Positions 27,168-36,857 are shown, counted from the stretch's first letter. The stretch is DNA of 64,000 nucleotides from Gluconobacter frateurii (GCF_002723955.1 NZ_BEWN01000006.1:62001-126000); one strand, 5' to 3'. The notes: generated from the sequence alone by a model not told the origin. Program-made: numbers and translations.

Positions 27168-30013
27168 CAGGCACTCACCACACTGACGCAGCGGCGGCAC
27201 AGGGCAGGATACTCGGCATTTTCACCCACATCCGGAAGCACTTTCCAGCAACGGGCGCATTTGTGACCGGGCGCACGCTCGACCTGTGGGCCACCATGAG
27301 CCGTTTCGCCGGGCAGAAGCTCGATCTCCGCATGGGACGTAATGAGCAGTTCAGCCCAGTCGATACCCGTGAGAGACGCGGCTTCTTCCTGCGAGATCGG
27401 CAGGGTGACACTGGCTTCGAGGGAGGCACCGATCGTACCATCACGACGCGCTGTTTCCAGCTCGGTCGTGACGAGGCGACGATACGCACGGATTTCGTCC
27501 CAGTTGGCACCGAGCTCCGGATTGTTCCACTCAGCGTCCGGCTCGAAGAACTGCTCCAGGTGGATGCTGTTTTCTTCGCCGAAACGGGCGTTCCAGGCTT
27601 CTTCCGCCGTAAAGACCAATACCGGAGCAAGCCACGTGCAAAGCGCGCGGTGCAGGATGTCCAGAACCGTGCGGGCGGCACGGCGCGTTGGGTCAGACGG
27701 CGCGTCGCAGTAAATCGCGTCCTTGCGGATGTCGAAATAGAATGCCGACAGATCTGTTGTGCAGAAACCGTGCAGCGCCGGATAGACGCCGACCCATTGG
27801 TGCGTTTCGACAGCCTTGCTGATCAGACCGCGCAGTTCAGACAGGCGATGCAGGATATACTGCTCAAGCGGCGGCATTTCGGCATACGGAACAGCTTCTT
27901 CTTGTGTGAAACCATCCAGCGCGCCCAGCAGCCAGCGCAGGGTGTTGCGCAGACGGCGATAGAGTTCGCCCTGCTGTTTGAGGATCTCGTTGCCGATCCG
28001 CAGATCTTCGTTGGTGTCAGAGTTCAGAACCCACAGGCGCAGGATGTCAGCGCCCAGCGAGTCCGTCACGTCTGCCGGCGCAATGACGTTACCGAGGGAC
28101 TTGGACATCTTGCGGCCCTGCTCGTCCAGCACAAAGCCGTTCGTCACAAGGGCCTTGTATGGGGCGACACCGCGTGTGCCGACACTTTCCAGCAGAGACG
28201 ACTGGAACCAGCCGCGATGCTGGTCAGAGCCTTCCAGATACAGGTCTGCGGGGAAGTTCAGGCCTTCCTGCCCCAGAACGAACTGGTGCGTAGAGCCGGA
28301 TTCAAACCAGACATCCACAATGTCGAAGACCTGTTCATAGTCCGCCGGGTCACGGTTCGGGCCAAGGAAAACAGCCGGATCTGTATCGTACCAGACGTCA
28401 GCGCCCTTTTCATTGAAGGCCGTGACGATCCGGTCCATGACTGCTGCATCGCGCAGGACTTCGCCGCTCCGCTTCTCGACGAAGACGGCGATCGGCACAC
28501 CCCAGGCGCGCTGCCGGGAGATGCACCAGTCCGGACGCTGCTCGACCATGGACGTCAGGCGGCGACGAGCGGATTCCGGGACGAAAGTGACCGGATCAAG
28601 CGCCTTGAGGGCCTTCTCACGCAGCTTGGTTTCCCCATCCATCGCAATGAACCACTGGGGCGTGGCGCGGAAGATGATCGGGGCTTTGGAGCGCCAGGAA
28701 TGCGGATAGGAATGACGGATCTTGCTGCGGGCCATGAGACCGGTCGCAGGCGCGTCATCATGCTCAGCGGACTGACGGGCTTCGGTCAGCAGGTCGCAAA
28801 CCGGGTCAGCGGCCTTGAAAACATGGATACCTTCGAGATGCGGAACCCATGAAGCGTAGCGACCGTCATCCTGCACCAGTTCCGGCACTTCGATGCCGAA
28901 CTGGCGGCAGACGATAAAGTCATCCTGACCATGTGACGGCGCCATGTGCACAAGGCCCGTACCGGCGTCTGTCGTGACGAAATCGCCCGGAAGCATCGGG
29001 ACGTCATATTCGTAGCCACGGCCACGCAGAGGATGGGCCGCAACCGCGCCTTCCAGCGCACTGCCGGGCATCGTGTAGAGGATATGATGGGCGCTGATAC
29101 CGGTTTCGGCACAGAACGCCTCGACGCGGTCTTCCGCGATCAGAAGGCGTGCGCCCTGCGGCACAACGCTTGCTTCCGTTGTCTCATCAGCACGCAGAAC
29201 CACGTAGGTGATGTCCGGGCCATAGGCGAGGGCGCGGTTGGCCGGGATGGTCCAGGGCGTCGTGGTCCAGATGACGGCTGAAACACCGTCAAGCGCATCG
29301 CCTGGGGTCGGGTCTTTCAGGATCGGGAACGCGACGAAGATCGTGGTGGAATCGACGTCGTGGTATTCGATCTCGGCTTCGGCAAGGGCGGTCTTCTCAA
29401 CCGGGCTCCACATGACGGGGCGCAAACCACGATACAGACCGCCATTCAGCAGGAACTTGCCGATTTCCGCCACGATCTTGGCTTCGGAACTGAAGTCCAT
29501 CGTAACGTAACGGTTAGCCCATTCCGCCTGAATACCGATCCGCTTGAAGTCTTCCGCCTGTTTGCTCACCCATTCGGCAGCATACTGGCGGCATTCCGCA
29601 CGGAACTGAAGCAGAGGAACCTGATCCTTGTCCTTGCCGGCCTTGCGGTACTGTTCCTCGATCCGCCATTCGATCGGCAGACCATGGCAGTCCCAGCCTG
29701 GCTGATAGCGGACTTCGAAGCCCGACATGCGATGCGCACGGTTGATGACGTCTTTCATCACCTTGTTGAGCGCGTGACCAATGTGAATGTGCCCGTTGGC
29801 GTAGGGCGGTCCGTCATGCAGCGTGAAGACCGGGCGTCCCTTCCCTTCCTCACGGATCTTGCCGTCCAGGTCCATGGCAGCCCAGCGGGCCAGCGTATCA
29901 GGCTCGCGCTTCGGCAGCCCGCCCCGCATGGGGAAGCTGGTGCGAGGCAGGAACACAGTATCGCGGTAGCGATCCTGCTGTTCTTTGAAGGTCGTATCGG
30001 ACTTGTCGGACAT
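27167..30013 (-). CDS. ileS: Isoleucyl-tRNA synthetase
   Basis: 948 residues from the ATG at 30013. Class I synthetase charging tRNA-Ile. The HIGH motif is in YANGHIHIGHALNKV, the KMSKS motif in GRKMSKSLGNV, with a CP1 editing domain between them (VIWTTTPWTIPANRAL). The C-terminal zinc site is CARCWKVLPDVGEN with CRRC at the end. This is the bacterial form with a C-terminal zinc finger. It leads the unit ileS-lspA-bamF-mutL. A TTG at 30025 would add four residues. Confidence 0.97.
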   Translation of the reverse strand: MSDKSDTTFKEQQDRYRDTVFLPRTSFPMRGGLPKREPDTLARWAAMDLDGKIREEGKGRPVFTLHDGPPYANGHIHIGHALNKVMKDVINRAHRMSGFEVRYQPGWDCHGLPIEWRIEEQYRKAGKDKDQVPLLQFRAECRQYAAEWVSKQAEDFKRIGIQAEWANRYVTMDFSSEAKIVAEIGKFLLNGGLYRGLRPVMWSPVEKTALAEAEIEYHDVDSTTIFVAFPILKDPTPGDALDGVSAVIWTTTPWTIPANRALAYGPDITYVVLRADETTEASVVPQGARLLIAEDRVEAFCAETGISAHHILYTMPGSALEGAVAAHPLRGRGYEYDVPMLPGDFVTTDAGTGLVHMAPSHGQDDFIVCRQFGIEVPELVQDDGRYASWVPHLEGIHVFKAADPVCDLLTEARQSAEHDDAPATGLMARSKIRHSYPHSWRSKAPIIFRATPQWFIAMDGETKLREKALKALDPVTFVPESARRRLTSMVEQRPDWCISRQRAWGVPIAVFVEKRSGEVLRDAAVMDRIVTAFNEKGADVWYDTDPAVFLGPNRDPADYEQVFDIVDVWFESGSTHQFVLGQEGLNFPADLYLEGSDQHRGWFQSSLLESVGTRGVAPYKALVTNGFVLDEQGRKMSKSLGNVIAPADVTDSLGADILRLWVLNSDTNEDLRIGNEILKQQGELYRRLRNTLRWLLGALDGFTQEEAVPYAEMPPLEQYILHRLSELRGLISKAVETHQWVGVYPALHGFCTTDLSAFYFDIRKDAIYCDAPSDPTRRAARTVLDILHRALCTWLAPVLVFTAEEAWNARFGEENSIHLEQFFEPDAEWNNPELGANWDEIRAYRRLVTTELETARRDGTIGASLEASVTLPISQEEAASLTGIDWAELLITSHAEIELLPGETAHGGPQVERAPGHKCARCWKVLPDVGENAEYPALCRRCVSVVSA

Positions 30014-30228
30014 GGGACGGGCCAACTTTGGTCATTCACACAAAATAAGGGGGACCATATGGAGATTGGGCGGGGATGCGGTCAAGTCTTCTCAAGGAAA
30101 ACCATGCCCAAAACGGTGCCGTGTGGAGAGACAGACATATCAGGGACACGAAACATACGTCTTGTGGATTGTTTCCGCATATCAGCCATGATGTGCTGCA
30201 AAATCTTATTTTATCCGGACGCATTCTG

Positions 30229-31194
30229 ATGAAAAAACTTTGGCTGGCCGCTCTTCTAACCATGTCTCCGATACTGGCCATGGCTCAGACGCCCCGTTGC
30301 CCTCCTCCTGCTTCCGTTCCGCCGAAATCTGAGCTGCTCCACCTGCTGATGACCGCACAGGACCGCGGATTTCTCTGGAAAATCACAAAGGACGGACATT
30401 CGTCCTGGCTGTATGGAACCATCCATGCCTCGCGGCAGGAATGGATGCTACCCGGCCCACAGACCCGTACGGCCATGATGAAAAGTGACGTTGTGGCGCT
30501 TGAACTGAACCTTCAGGACCCGGCAACACTCGCCACACTTCGCGCGCCTGAAAATCCGGACCGGATGCAACATCTGATCCAATCGGGGCGGAAGAAGAAG
30601 CTGGATGATCTTGCAGCAGAGCTTTGCCTGCCGGTTGCGAATTTTTCCAAAACGGCCGTGGGACTGGAAGCTGCGGGCCTGAGCACAGCGGTTGGACGTG
30701 TTGATGGATATTACCCCGATTATGCCGCTGATCTGGTCATTCAGGGCATTGCAAGCGGGATGAAAAAGGAGCTGATTCCGCTTGAAGATGCTCAGACCCA
30801 GCGCGATCTAATCATTTCCAAAGCTCCGGGAGACGAAGACACCTTCATTGATGGGGTCATCAAGGACGTTTCTTCCGGCGAAGCCAGAATGGATGAAAAG
30901 CGGCTTGTCGAGATGTGGGGACGCAGCGATGTATCCCAGCTTCAGCATTATGACGTGTGGTGCAAATGTCTTCGTACCGCGAAGGAACGCGAGCAGACCA
31001 AGCGCCTTCTGGATGACCGGAACGTGGAAATGGCGCAGAAAGTCCTGTCATTTCACGAGGCCGGGAAATCCCTGTTCGTTGCGGTTGGCTCTTTGCATAT
31101 GGCTGGCCCTAAAGGGCTGCCCGCTCTGCTGAAACAGGATGGTTTCGACATCCAGCAGATCGTCCCCGCCACAACCAGCCCCAGCGCCCTCTGA
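30229..31194 (+). CDS. TraB/GumN family protein, exported
   Basis: 321 residues. A signal peptide (KKLWLAALLTMSPILAMAQ) precedes the mature protein. Family marks are SSWLYGTIHASRQEWMLPG near the start, VVALELNL, a central helical part, and the C-terminal LFVAVGSLHMAGPKGLPAL with LLKQDGF. TraB/GumN proteins are related to Tiki-type proteases and may be metal-dependent peptidases, but bacterial roles are poorly known. The ATG at 30229 is chosen because it starts the signal peptide; the longer frame from 30076 has no support. Confidence 0.85.
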   Translation: MKKLWLAALLTMSPILAMAQTPRCPPPASVPPKSELLHLLMTAQDRGFLWKITKDGHSSWLYGTIHASRQEWMLPGPQTRTAMMKSDVVALELNLQDPATLATLRAPENPDRMQHLIQSGRKKKLDDLAAELCLPVANFSKTAVGLEAAGLSTAVGRVDGYYPDYAADLVIQGIASGMKKELIPLEDAQTQRDLIISKAPGDEDTFIDGVIKDVSSGEARMDEKRLVEMWGRSDVSQLQHYDVWCKCLRTAKEREQTKRLLDDRNVEMAQKVLSFHEAGKSLFVAVGSLHMAGPKGLPALLKQDGFDIQQIVPATTSPSAL

Positions 31195-31222
31195 GCGCAC
31201 TCTCGACTTTGCCAGAGAAGGC

Positions 31223-31256
31223 GCAGAAGATACACTGAAAACGCAGTATCTTCTGC
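31223..31256. repeat. 11-bp inverted repeat upstream of the SEL1-repeat gene
   Basis: GCAGAAGATAC (31223-31233) and GTATCTTCTGC (31246-31256) enclose a 12-base loop. The hairpin lies 28 bases after the TraB/GumN stop and ends 10 bases before the next start codon. No T-run follows, so it may occlude the ribosome site of the downstream gene or stabilise the upstream mRNA, not terminate it. Confidence 0.55.
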
Positions 31257-31266
31257 CCCTGATGGT

Positions 31267-32058
31267 ATGAATGAGTTTGAGATGAAGCGTGTTTTCAGAA
31301 AAGTCTTTTCATCCCGGAAAATACCTGCTGCATCCTCATCCCTACCAGCAAATATCGAAGAAGTTCGGCAAAAAGCCCTGAAAGGGCATCATCTGGAAAT
31401 CGTTCAGTGGGGACAGGTGCTGCTGGACAGCATTTATGTTCCGAAAGATCCGGCCGGAGCGTTGGAATGGTTCACTATCGCTGCGAAAGCGGGCTTTGGG
31501 CCCGGCCATAACATGCGAGGCCGGTGCTTCCAGTTCGGATGGGGCTGCGAGAAGGATCTGACCGAAGCTGCGCGCTGTTACGAAGAGGCCGCCAAAGCCG
31601 GGGATGAATGGGGCCGATACAATCTGGGCATCCTGACCATGCGCGGGATCGGTCAGCCTCAGAATTTACCCAAAGCACTCGATCTGTTCCAAACAGCCGC
31701 GCAGAACGGTCATGCAAAGTCCATGAATCTGTATGCGCGCTTTCTGGAAGAAGGATGGGTGGTTCCGCAGGATCGTGCTGCGGCTCTGGACTGGTACCAA
31801 AAATCTGCCGAAGGAGGCGACTACCGGGGGCAACATAATTTCGCGACGGCACTGGCTGATGCCGGTCACGTCGATGAAGCTCTGGAGTGGTGGCGCAAGG
31901 CCGTCGTCGATGCGACGTCTGACATCCTGCTGGCGATGAACCAGAAGCTCGCTTTGTTAGGGAAAAACCGCGATACGGCGCTTGAAGATCGCGTTCAGCT
32001 GCGCCTCAGGGAACTGGGTATTCCGTTCCACGAAAACGTAGATGTCAGGCCGGTATGA
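31267..32058 (+). CDS. SEL1-like (TPR-related) repeat protein
   Basis: 263 residues with about five SEL1 repeats, for example DPAGALEWFTIAAKAGFGPG, DLTEAARCYEEAAKAGDEWG, NLPKALDLFQTAAQNGHAKS and DRAAALDWYQKSAEGGDYRG. These form a helical solenoid for protein binding. No signal peptide is visible, so it is probably cytoplasmic. In other bacteria a SEL1 protein often accompanies a PiuA/Fiu-type TonB receptor and a PiuC hydroxylase; here the convergent neighbour is a TonB receptor but no PiuC gene is present. A role in iron uptake is only an inference. Confidence 0.8.
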   Translation: MNEFEMKRVFRKVFSSRKIPAASSSLPANIEEVRQKALKGHHLEIVQWGQVLLDSIYVPKDPAGALEWFTIAAKAGFGPGHNMRGRCFQFGWGCEKDLTEAARCYEEAAKAGDEWGRYNLGILTMRGIGQPQNLPKALDLFQTAAQNGHAKSMNLYARFLEEGWVVPQDRAAALDWYQKSAEGGDYRGQHNFATALADAGHVDEALEWWRKAVVDATSDILLAMNQKLALLGKNRDTALEDRVQLRLRELGIPFHENVDVRPV

Positions 32059-32076
32059 TCCGGCCTGACTGACAAC

Positions 32077-34470
32077 TCAGTAATTTGCTGAGATATTTGC
32101 AAGGAACGAGCGACCAACGGCTGGGGTGGCGCGGTCCGAGAACAGATTGCTGTAGTTCAGGCGATTGTCGAGATTGTAGCCATTCATGGCGATACGCCAG
32201 TGCTTGCCGAAGTTATGGGAAATAACAGCATCCCACTCCATCGTTGCAGGCACCCAAGCCGTGTTGGCAGCATTCAACCACACGCCGTCACGCCATGTCA
32301 GACCGCCACCAAATGTGAGGTTCCAGGGCTTATTAGGAGCAATCGTGTAAGTGGACCAGATGGTTGCCGAGTTCTTCGGGGCATACTGGATGCGCTTACC
32401 CACATCGGCAGCCGTCAGGGAACTCACGGTTGTTGCATCGTAGTAGGCGTAGGTGCCGATCATGGTCCAGTTTTTGAGGATTTCGCCTGACACACTGAGT
32501 TCAACACCCTGGTTCCGCTGGCGGTCACTGGAAGATGTAACGTCTCCGGTGGAGGCATCCGTCATGAGGGCGTTACCCTTTTCAAGACGGAAAACCGAAG
32601 CTGTGAAGCCCATGCGACCATGGAAGGCGTTGTATTTGGCGCCCAGTTCGTAAAGGCTGCTGCGTTCCGGACTGAAGCCCTGTGTAGAGGATTTCAGAGG
32701 TTCCGAGCTGTTGGTCACATACAGACCCATGGGTGTCGTGGATTGCGCCCAGTTGAAATAGACCATGATGTTACTGGTCGGTGTGTACATGAGGCTGACG
32801 GTTGGATTGAAGGTATCCTGCGTCTGCCCATAGGACACGCCTGCCCCCGTCGTTCCGCCATTCGCAGAATAGTGACTGTCCCAGTGATCCCAGCGAAAGC
32901 CGCCACGTACGGAGAACCATGAGGTCAGCCAGATCTGATCGGAGAAGAACGCTCCGACATCCGTTGCATCGCCTGTTTTGTACAGCGCATGTCCGACGCC
33001 AGAGATATTGACGAGATTTCCGCTGTATTGACCAACGGATCCCAGCAAAAGGCCCGGCTGTGTGGACGATGGGTGCAACAGGCTTGTGCTGTCTGTCTGC
33101 GTGCCGTTCTGACCGTTGAAATTATAAGCATAGTTGGTGCGCCGATCATAAACGTGCTCGATATCGACGCCCGCGATGATCTGATGCCGGATACGGCCGG
33201 TGGAGAATTTTGCAACGCCTGAGAAGACGTCCTGCACGGACCAGTCATTCTGTTGGTAAGGCTCAGGCCCACCAAGATGGCCTCGACGATCAATCTGTGC
33301 GGCAGACGGGTTTGTGAAGAAATCGGTAGCGCAGGTTGTGTCGCACCCAGGCTGAGAAGCGGAGAAGTACCGGCTGTACATTCCGCCCCGCAGGTCATTG
33401 TACAGGGTGATATGTTTGTTGAGGTCGAACTTGAGACGGGCCGTCAGCATGTCGACGTTCGAAGCATCCTGATCGTAGCTTGTGCCGTACCAGTTGTTCC
33501 GGTTCAGGCCGTATTCCGTGGCAGGTTTGGCGATAGCCGTTCCAGGTTTCGTTATGACTGGAACGCCATAATCAGGGATACGATTGTCAGTCTGGTGGAA
33601 GTACTCGAGGGTGAAGGTGGTACGCTTGCCCAAGCCGAATGCAATGGATGGCGCGATACCCCAGCGATGGGAATAAACGTCATTCCGGCCTACGGTGTTG
33701 TTTTCGTTCCCCATGCCGGTAATACGGATCGCCGTGGAATCACCAATCTGTTTGTTAAAGTCGAGCGTTCCACGCGCATAGTCACCAGAGCCGCCTGAGA
33801 GGCTGGCACCATAGCTGTCTCCGAGATGGGCAACTTTGGTTGTGATGTTGATGGCGCCGCCAGTGGTGCCATTTCCAAAGACTTCCGAAGAGGGGCCTTT
33901 GATGACGGAGACATGGTCGTAATCGAAACTGTCGCGTGTGTAGACACCAAAGTCGCGCAGACCGTTTTCATAGATGTCATTCTGAGCCTGAAAACCGCGG
34001 ATCAGAAACTGATCTCCGGCCATTCCGCCTTCGCCCTCACCCACAGATGCCGTGATGCCCGGGACGTTCCGCAGCGCTTCGTCCAGGGATTTGACGTTCT
34101 GCTGCTCCATCAGGACTTTGGGCACCACATTGATGGTTTGGGGTGTGTGCAGGACATCTTCGGGCATCCGGCTCAGTCCCATGGGAGACTGAAGGATGTT
34201 CATGGGGGAGCCGACAACGTGCAGGTGTTCGGCTTCCGCCGCACTCGCCTCGACATCGTTATTCTGCTGAGCAGAAACGTTCTGCGAAATCGGCTGAGGG
34301 TTCGTCTTCTGCGGTTTGGCAGGTGCAGTCGTCTGATTGCGACGACCCTGCGGATGGCGGGGTTTGTGATGGTGTACAGCAGTCTGGGCATGAGCAGCCG
34401 TACAGACCAGCGTCAGACCAGCAGCAAGAGAAACCACCCCCAAGGGCTTCGAAGAGTGTTTTGGATTCAT
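32077..34470 (-). CDS. TonB-dependent siderophore receptor
   Basis: 797 residues from the ATG at 34470. A signal peptide ends TAAHAQT. It is followed by a histidine- and proline-rich segment (HHHKPRHPQGRR) and a plug domain with VLMEQQNVKSLDEALRNVPG and FGNGTTGGAINITTKVAHLG. The barrel ends in the aromatic-terminated NISANY. No STN signalling domain is seen. The barrel contains a CDTTC cysteine pair. A Fur-box-like site lies 51 bases upstream, so iron control is likely. The ligand is probably a ferric siderophore of the Fiu/CirA/FpvA-like class. Confidence 0.9.
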   Translation of the reverse strand: MNPKHSSKPLGVVSLAAGLTLVCTAAHAQTAVHHHKPRHPQGRRNQTTAPAKPQKTNPQPISQNVSAQQNNDVEASAAEAEHLHVVGSPMNILQSPMGLSRMPEDVLHTPQTINVVPKVLMEQQNVKSLDEALRNVPGITASVGEGEGGMAGDQFLIRGFQAQNDIYENGLRDFGVYTRDSFDYDHVSVIKGPSSEVFGNGTTGGAINITTKVAHLGDSYGASLSGGSGDYARGTLDFNKQIGDSTAIRITGMGNENNTVGRNDVYSHRWGIAPSIAFGLGKRTTFTLEYFHQTDNRIPDYGVPVITKPGTAIAKPATEYGLNRNNWYGTSYDQDASNVDMLTARLKFDLNKHITLYNDLRGGMYSRYFSASQPGCDTTCATDFFTNPSAAQIDRRGHLGGPEPYQQNDWSVQDVFSGVAKFSTGRIRHQIIAGVDIEHVYDRRTNYAYNFNGQNGTQTDSTSLLHPSSTQPGLLLGSVGQYSGNLVNISGVGHALYKTGDATDVGAFFSDQIWLTSWFSVRGGFRWDHWDSHYSANGGTTGAGVSYGQTQDTFNPTVSLMYTPTSNIMVYFNWAQSTTPMGLYVTNSSEPLKSSTQGFSPERSSLYELGAKYNAFHGRMGFTASVFRLEKGNALMTDASTGDVTSSSDRQRNQGVELSVSGEILKNWTMIGTYAYYDATTVSSLTAADVGKRIQYAPKNSATIWSTYTIAPNKPWNLTFGGGLTWRDGVWLNAANTAWVPATMEWDAVISHNFGKHWRIAMNGYNLDNRLNYSNLFSDRATPAVGRSFLANISANY

Positions 34471-34520
34471 CGCATCACGATCCTCTGAAAGGATAAAAAG
34501 CGACCTCCTTAAAGAGCTAA

Positions 34521-34535
34521 TGCGAATTATTCTCA
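34521..34535 (-). promoter_or_regulatory. Fur-box-like operator upstream of the TonB receptor
   Basis: TGCGAAT-T-ATTCTCA is a 7-1-7 inverted repeat with one mismatch, close to the classical Fur site TGAGAATNATTCTCA. It is 51 bases ahead of the receptor start, where it would cover the promoter. Iron-replete Fur would repress the gene. Confidence 0.7.
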
Positions 34536-34625
34536 ATATGAATACGGGAAGTTTCTGCACAATAAATTATAATTCAGAAACTCGGTGACATATTGGCCAC
34601 GAGGTTCAGGGTATTAGCAGGAACG

Positions 34626-34659
34626 AAAAAAGGCCGCCTCTATGACGAGAGACGGCCTT
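34626..34659 (-). terminator. Rho-independent terminator after ribF
   Basis: On the minus strand AAGGCCG and CGGCCTT form a stem with additional CTCTCG/TAGAGG-like pairing inside and are followed by a run of Ts. It lies 30 bases past the ribF stop and ends the tatA-mtnB-mtnD-mtnC-ribF unit. Confidence 0.85.
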
Positions 34660-34689
34660 GTCAAGGAACATCGAAGATTAAGAACGTCT

Positions 34690-35613
34690 TCAGGCTCCGA
34701 GTAAATCCCGCGCCTGCTGAGCATCCTCTGCAATCTGGGATTTAAGTGCATCCAGACCAGAGAAGCGTTTCTCTTCCCTAAGGAGAGCAATCAAAGCGAC
34801 GCTGAGAGTCTTGCCATACAGATTTTCTGAAAAATCAAACAGATGCGCTTCGAGCCGACTTTCCTGTCCGTCATTGATTGTTGGACGACGGCCCAGATTG
34901 GCCACGCCTGGAAACACACGCCCATCAGGAAGCGTCACGCGGACAGCATAAACGCCACGCGCGGGTTCAAGATGCTGCCCGAGCGGAATGTTTGCAGTCG
35001 GAAAGCCCAGAAGGCGTCCCCGCTGGTCTCCATGAACCACTGGGCCGACAATGGACCATGGACGACCCAGTTCCTCGGCAGCGCGTTCCGGATACCCTTC
35101 TTTCAGCAGACGACGGATTCGACTGGAAGAAATCGGTCCGCCTTCGTCAGACAATTGAGACACGACAGTCAGACCCACCCCATGAGGGGCCAGTAGAGCC
35201 TCAAGCCTTGCCGTGTCGCCCGTACGCCGATGACCAAAGGCAAAGTCTGCGCCGCACGCAACATGCGCCACACCGAGGCTCCGGATGAGAACATCCTCAA
35301 CAAATGCTTCAGCACTCAGATGCGAGAAGTCTTCGTCAAACGGGATCTGGAAGACCTGCGAAACTCCCTGTTCTTCCAGAGCCTGTGCCCGGACAGTCGG
35401 GAGCATCAAACGACAGGAAGGATCCTGCGGGCGGAACAGTTCCCTTGGGTGCGGATCAAAGGTCACAACCGATAGCGGATGATCCGGTCGCGCTGCCCGG
35501 AGAGCATGCAGCAGATGCACATGCCCACGATGGACACCGTCGAAGTTCCCAAGGGCTGCGACGGTTCCGCGAGCACTGTCGGGGATGGATCGCCAGTCTG
35601 TGTGCAGGGTCAT
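34690..35613 (-). CDS. ribF: Bifunctional riboflavin kinase/FAD synthetase
   Basis: 307 residues. It phosphorylates riboflavin to FMN and adenylates FMN to FAD. The N-terminal nucleotidyltransferase domain has LGNFDGVHRGHVHLL and ISSSRIRRLL; the C-terminal kinase domain has LLGFPTANIPL and the NDGQESRLEAHLFDF segment. Its ATG overlaps the mtnC stop by 4 bases, so it is coupled to the methionine-salvage genes. FAD supply is relevant to the flavin dehydrogenases in this window, but the linkage to mtn may be chance. Confidence 0.95.
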   Translation of the reverse strand: MTLHTDWRSIPDSARGTVAALGNFDGVHRGHVHLLHALRAARPDHPLSVVTFDPHPRELFRPQDPSCRLMLPTVRAQALEEQGVSQVFQIPFDEDFSHLSAEAFVEDVLIRSLGVAHVACGADFAFGHRRTGDTARLEALLAPHGVGLTVVSQLSDEGGPISSSRIRRLLKEGYPERAAEELGRPWSIVGPVVHGDQRGRLLGFPTANIPLGQHLEPARGVYAVRVTLPDGRVFPGVANLGRRPTINDGQESRLEAHLFDFSENLYGKTLSVALIALLREEKRFSGLDALKSQIAEDAQQARDLLGA

Positions 35614-36290
35614 GCGGGGAGGCTGAACTTCTGGGTGACGTCGTTCAGGTCGGCTGCCTGTGGTGCCCCTTCATGCGGGACAGTTTTGTCCTGCGGACGC
35701 ACAAGCTGACAGATCTGTAGACCGGCTTTTTTGGCAGCGTCCAGTTCTGCGCCGATATCAGACAGGAAAAGAATTTCTTCCGGCTTCAGAGCGCAGGCTG
35801 TAGCGATTTTCGTATAGGACGCAGCGTCTTTCTTGCCACCTGTGGACAGATCGAAAAAACCATCGAACAGAGGTGTCAGATCACCCTGTTCCGTATAGCC
35901 GTACAGAAGCTTCTGTGATGGAACGGAGCCTGAGGAATACACCGCCAGACGCAGGCCCCCTTTGGACCACGCCTTCAGGGCCGGTGGCACATCCTTGTAA
36001 AGATCAGCTCGGAGCGTGCCGTCTTCAAAGCCCTGACGCCAAGTTATGCCTTGCAGAGTTTTGAGAGGAGCGGCCTTTTCGTCCTTTGCCATCCAATCCT
36101 GACAGACCTTCAGCGGGTCTTCGCCGGGATGGGAGATTGCAATGTCTGCCCGCGCGCCTACGACCTGTGGGTTCGTATGGTCTTCCATCAAGGCCGGAAG
36201 CGCCTTGGCCGCATAAGGGAACATGACGTCCCGCACGAAAGAGATCGGCAGGGTTGTGCCTTCGATATCAAGCAGGACGAGACGAATCAT
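35610..36290 (-). CDS. mtnC: Enolase-phosphatase E1
   Basis: 226 residues, HAD superfamily. It enolises and dephosphorylates 2,3-diketo-5-methylthiopentyl-1-phosphate in methionine salvage. The HAD nucleophile motif is VLLDIEGTTLPISFV, with AVYSSGSVPSQKLL as motif II and ILFLSDIGAELDAAKKAG as the acidic motif. It lies between mtnD (9-base gap) and ribF (4-base overlap). Confidence 0.94.
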   Translation of the reverse strand: MIRLVLLDIEGTTLPISFVRDVMFPYAAKALPALMEDHTNPQVVGARADIAISHPGEDPLKVCQDWMAKDEKAAPLKTLQGITWRQGFEDGTLRADLYKDVPPALKAWSKGGLRLAVYSSGSVPSQKLLYGYTEQGDLTPLFDGFFDLSTGGKKDAASYTKIATACALKPEEILFLSDIGAELDAAKKAGLQICQLVRPQDKTVPHEGAPQAADLNDVTQKFSLPA

Positions 36291-36299
36291 GTTGGGCTT

Positions 36300-36854
36300 T
36301 CAGGAGGCAGTAGGAACGTCTGCGGGGAAACGTTCGGCAATATCGTCCCCGCTATATTTTGCAATCCAGCCGGTTGTGTCGGTGAAGACACGCAGAGCGA
36401 CCACATCGGGCGACGGGCCAGCATCGAACCAGTGCGGGATGCCTTCCGGCACGGAGATCAGATCTCCGGCGGTGCACAGAACAGAATAGATTCTGCCGTG
36501 GATATGCAGAACGAACGCGCCCTGACCATGCACGAAAAACCGGACTTCATCTTCACTATGCGTATGTTCGGAAAGGAATTTTTTGCGCAGTTCCGGCAGA
36601 TTAGGCGTTGAGGCGTTAATCCGCACCACATCTGCACTGCCCGCACCCGTCTCGCCCATCAGGGTATCGAGATAAGGGCGGTAGGCGGCCAGCACTTCAT
36701 CTGTCGTCGCGTCCTTGGCAGGCGTAACAGGCGCTGACCAGCGTTCGAAACGGACGTTGTGCAGACGCAATGTCTCCGCGATTTCACCCGGGGACGTGAC
36801 ATCGAGAAGGATCGTGTCGGGGCTGTCATCCCGATAAACAGTCAGTCTGCTCAT
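36300..36854 (-). CDS. mtnD: Acireductone dioxygenase
   Basis: 184 residues, cupin fold. It converts the acireductone to the keto acid precursor of methionine (Fe form) or to an off-pathway product (Ni form). The metal ligands are in SEHTHSEDEVRFF (two His and one Glu) and GIPHWFDAG (His). The neighbours mtnC and mtnB provide the two preceding steps. Start at 36854 follows mtnB by 3 bases. Confidence 0.94.
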   Translation of the reverse strand: MSRLTVYRDDSPDTILLDVTSPGEIAETLRLHNVRFERWSAPVTPAKDATTDEVLAAYRPYLDTLMGETGAGSADVVRINASTPNLPELRKKFLSEHTHSEDEVRFFVHGQGAFVLHIHGRIYSVLCTAGDLISVPEGIPHWFDAGPSPDVVALRVFTDTTGWIAKYSGDDIAERFPADVPTAS

Positions 36855-36857
36855 GGT

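Noticed and set aside
27014-28852. 612-codon open frame on the plus strand
   Set aside because: It is opposite ileS and lspA, both of which have clear catalytic motifs. No recognisable domain or ribosome site.
34571-34625. Possible promoter or small RNA between the TonB receptor and ribF
   Set aside because: Only the ribF terminator and an A/T-rich stretch are visible. No paired -35/-10 or second hairpin.
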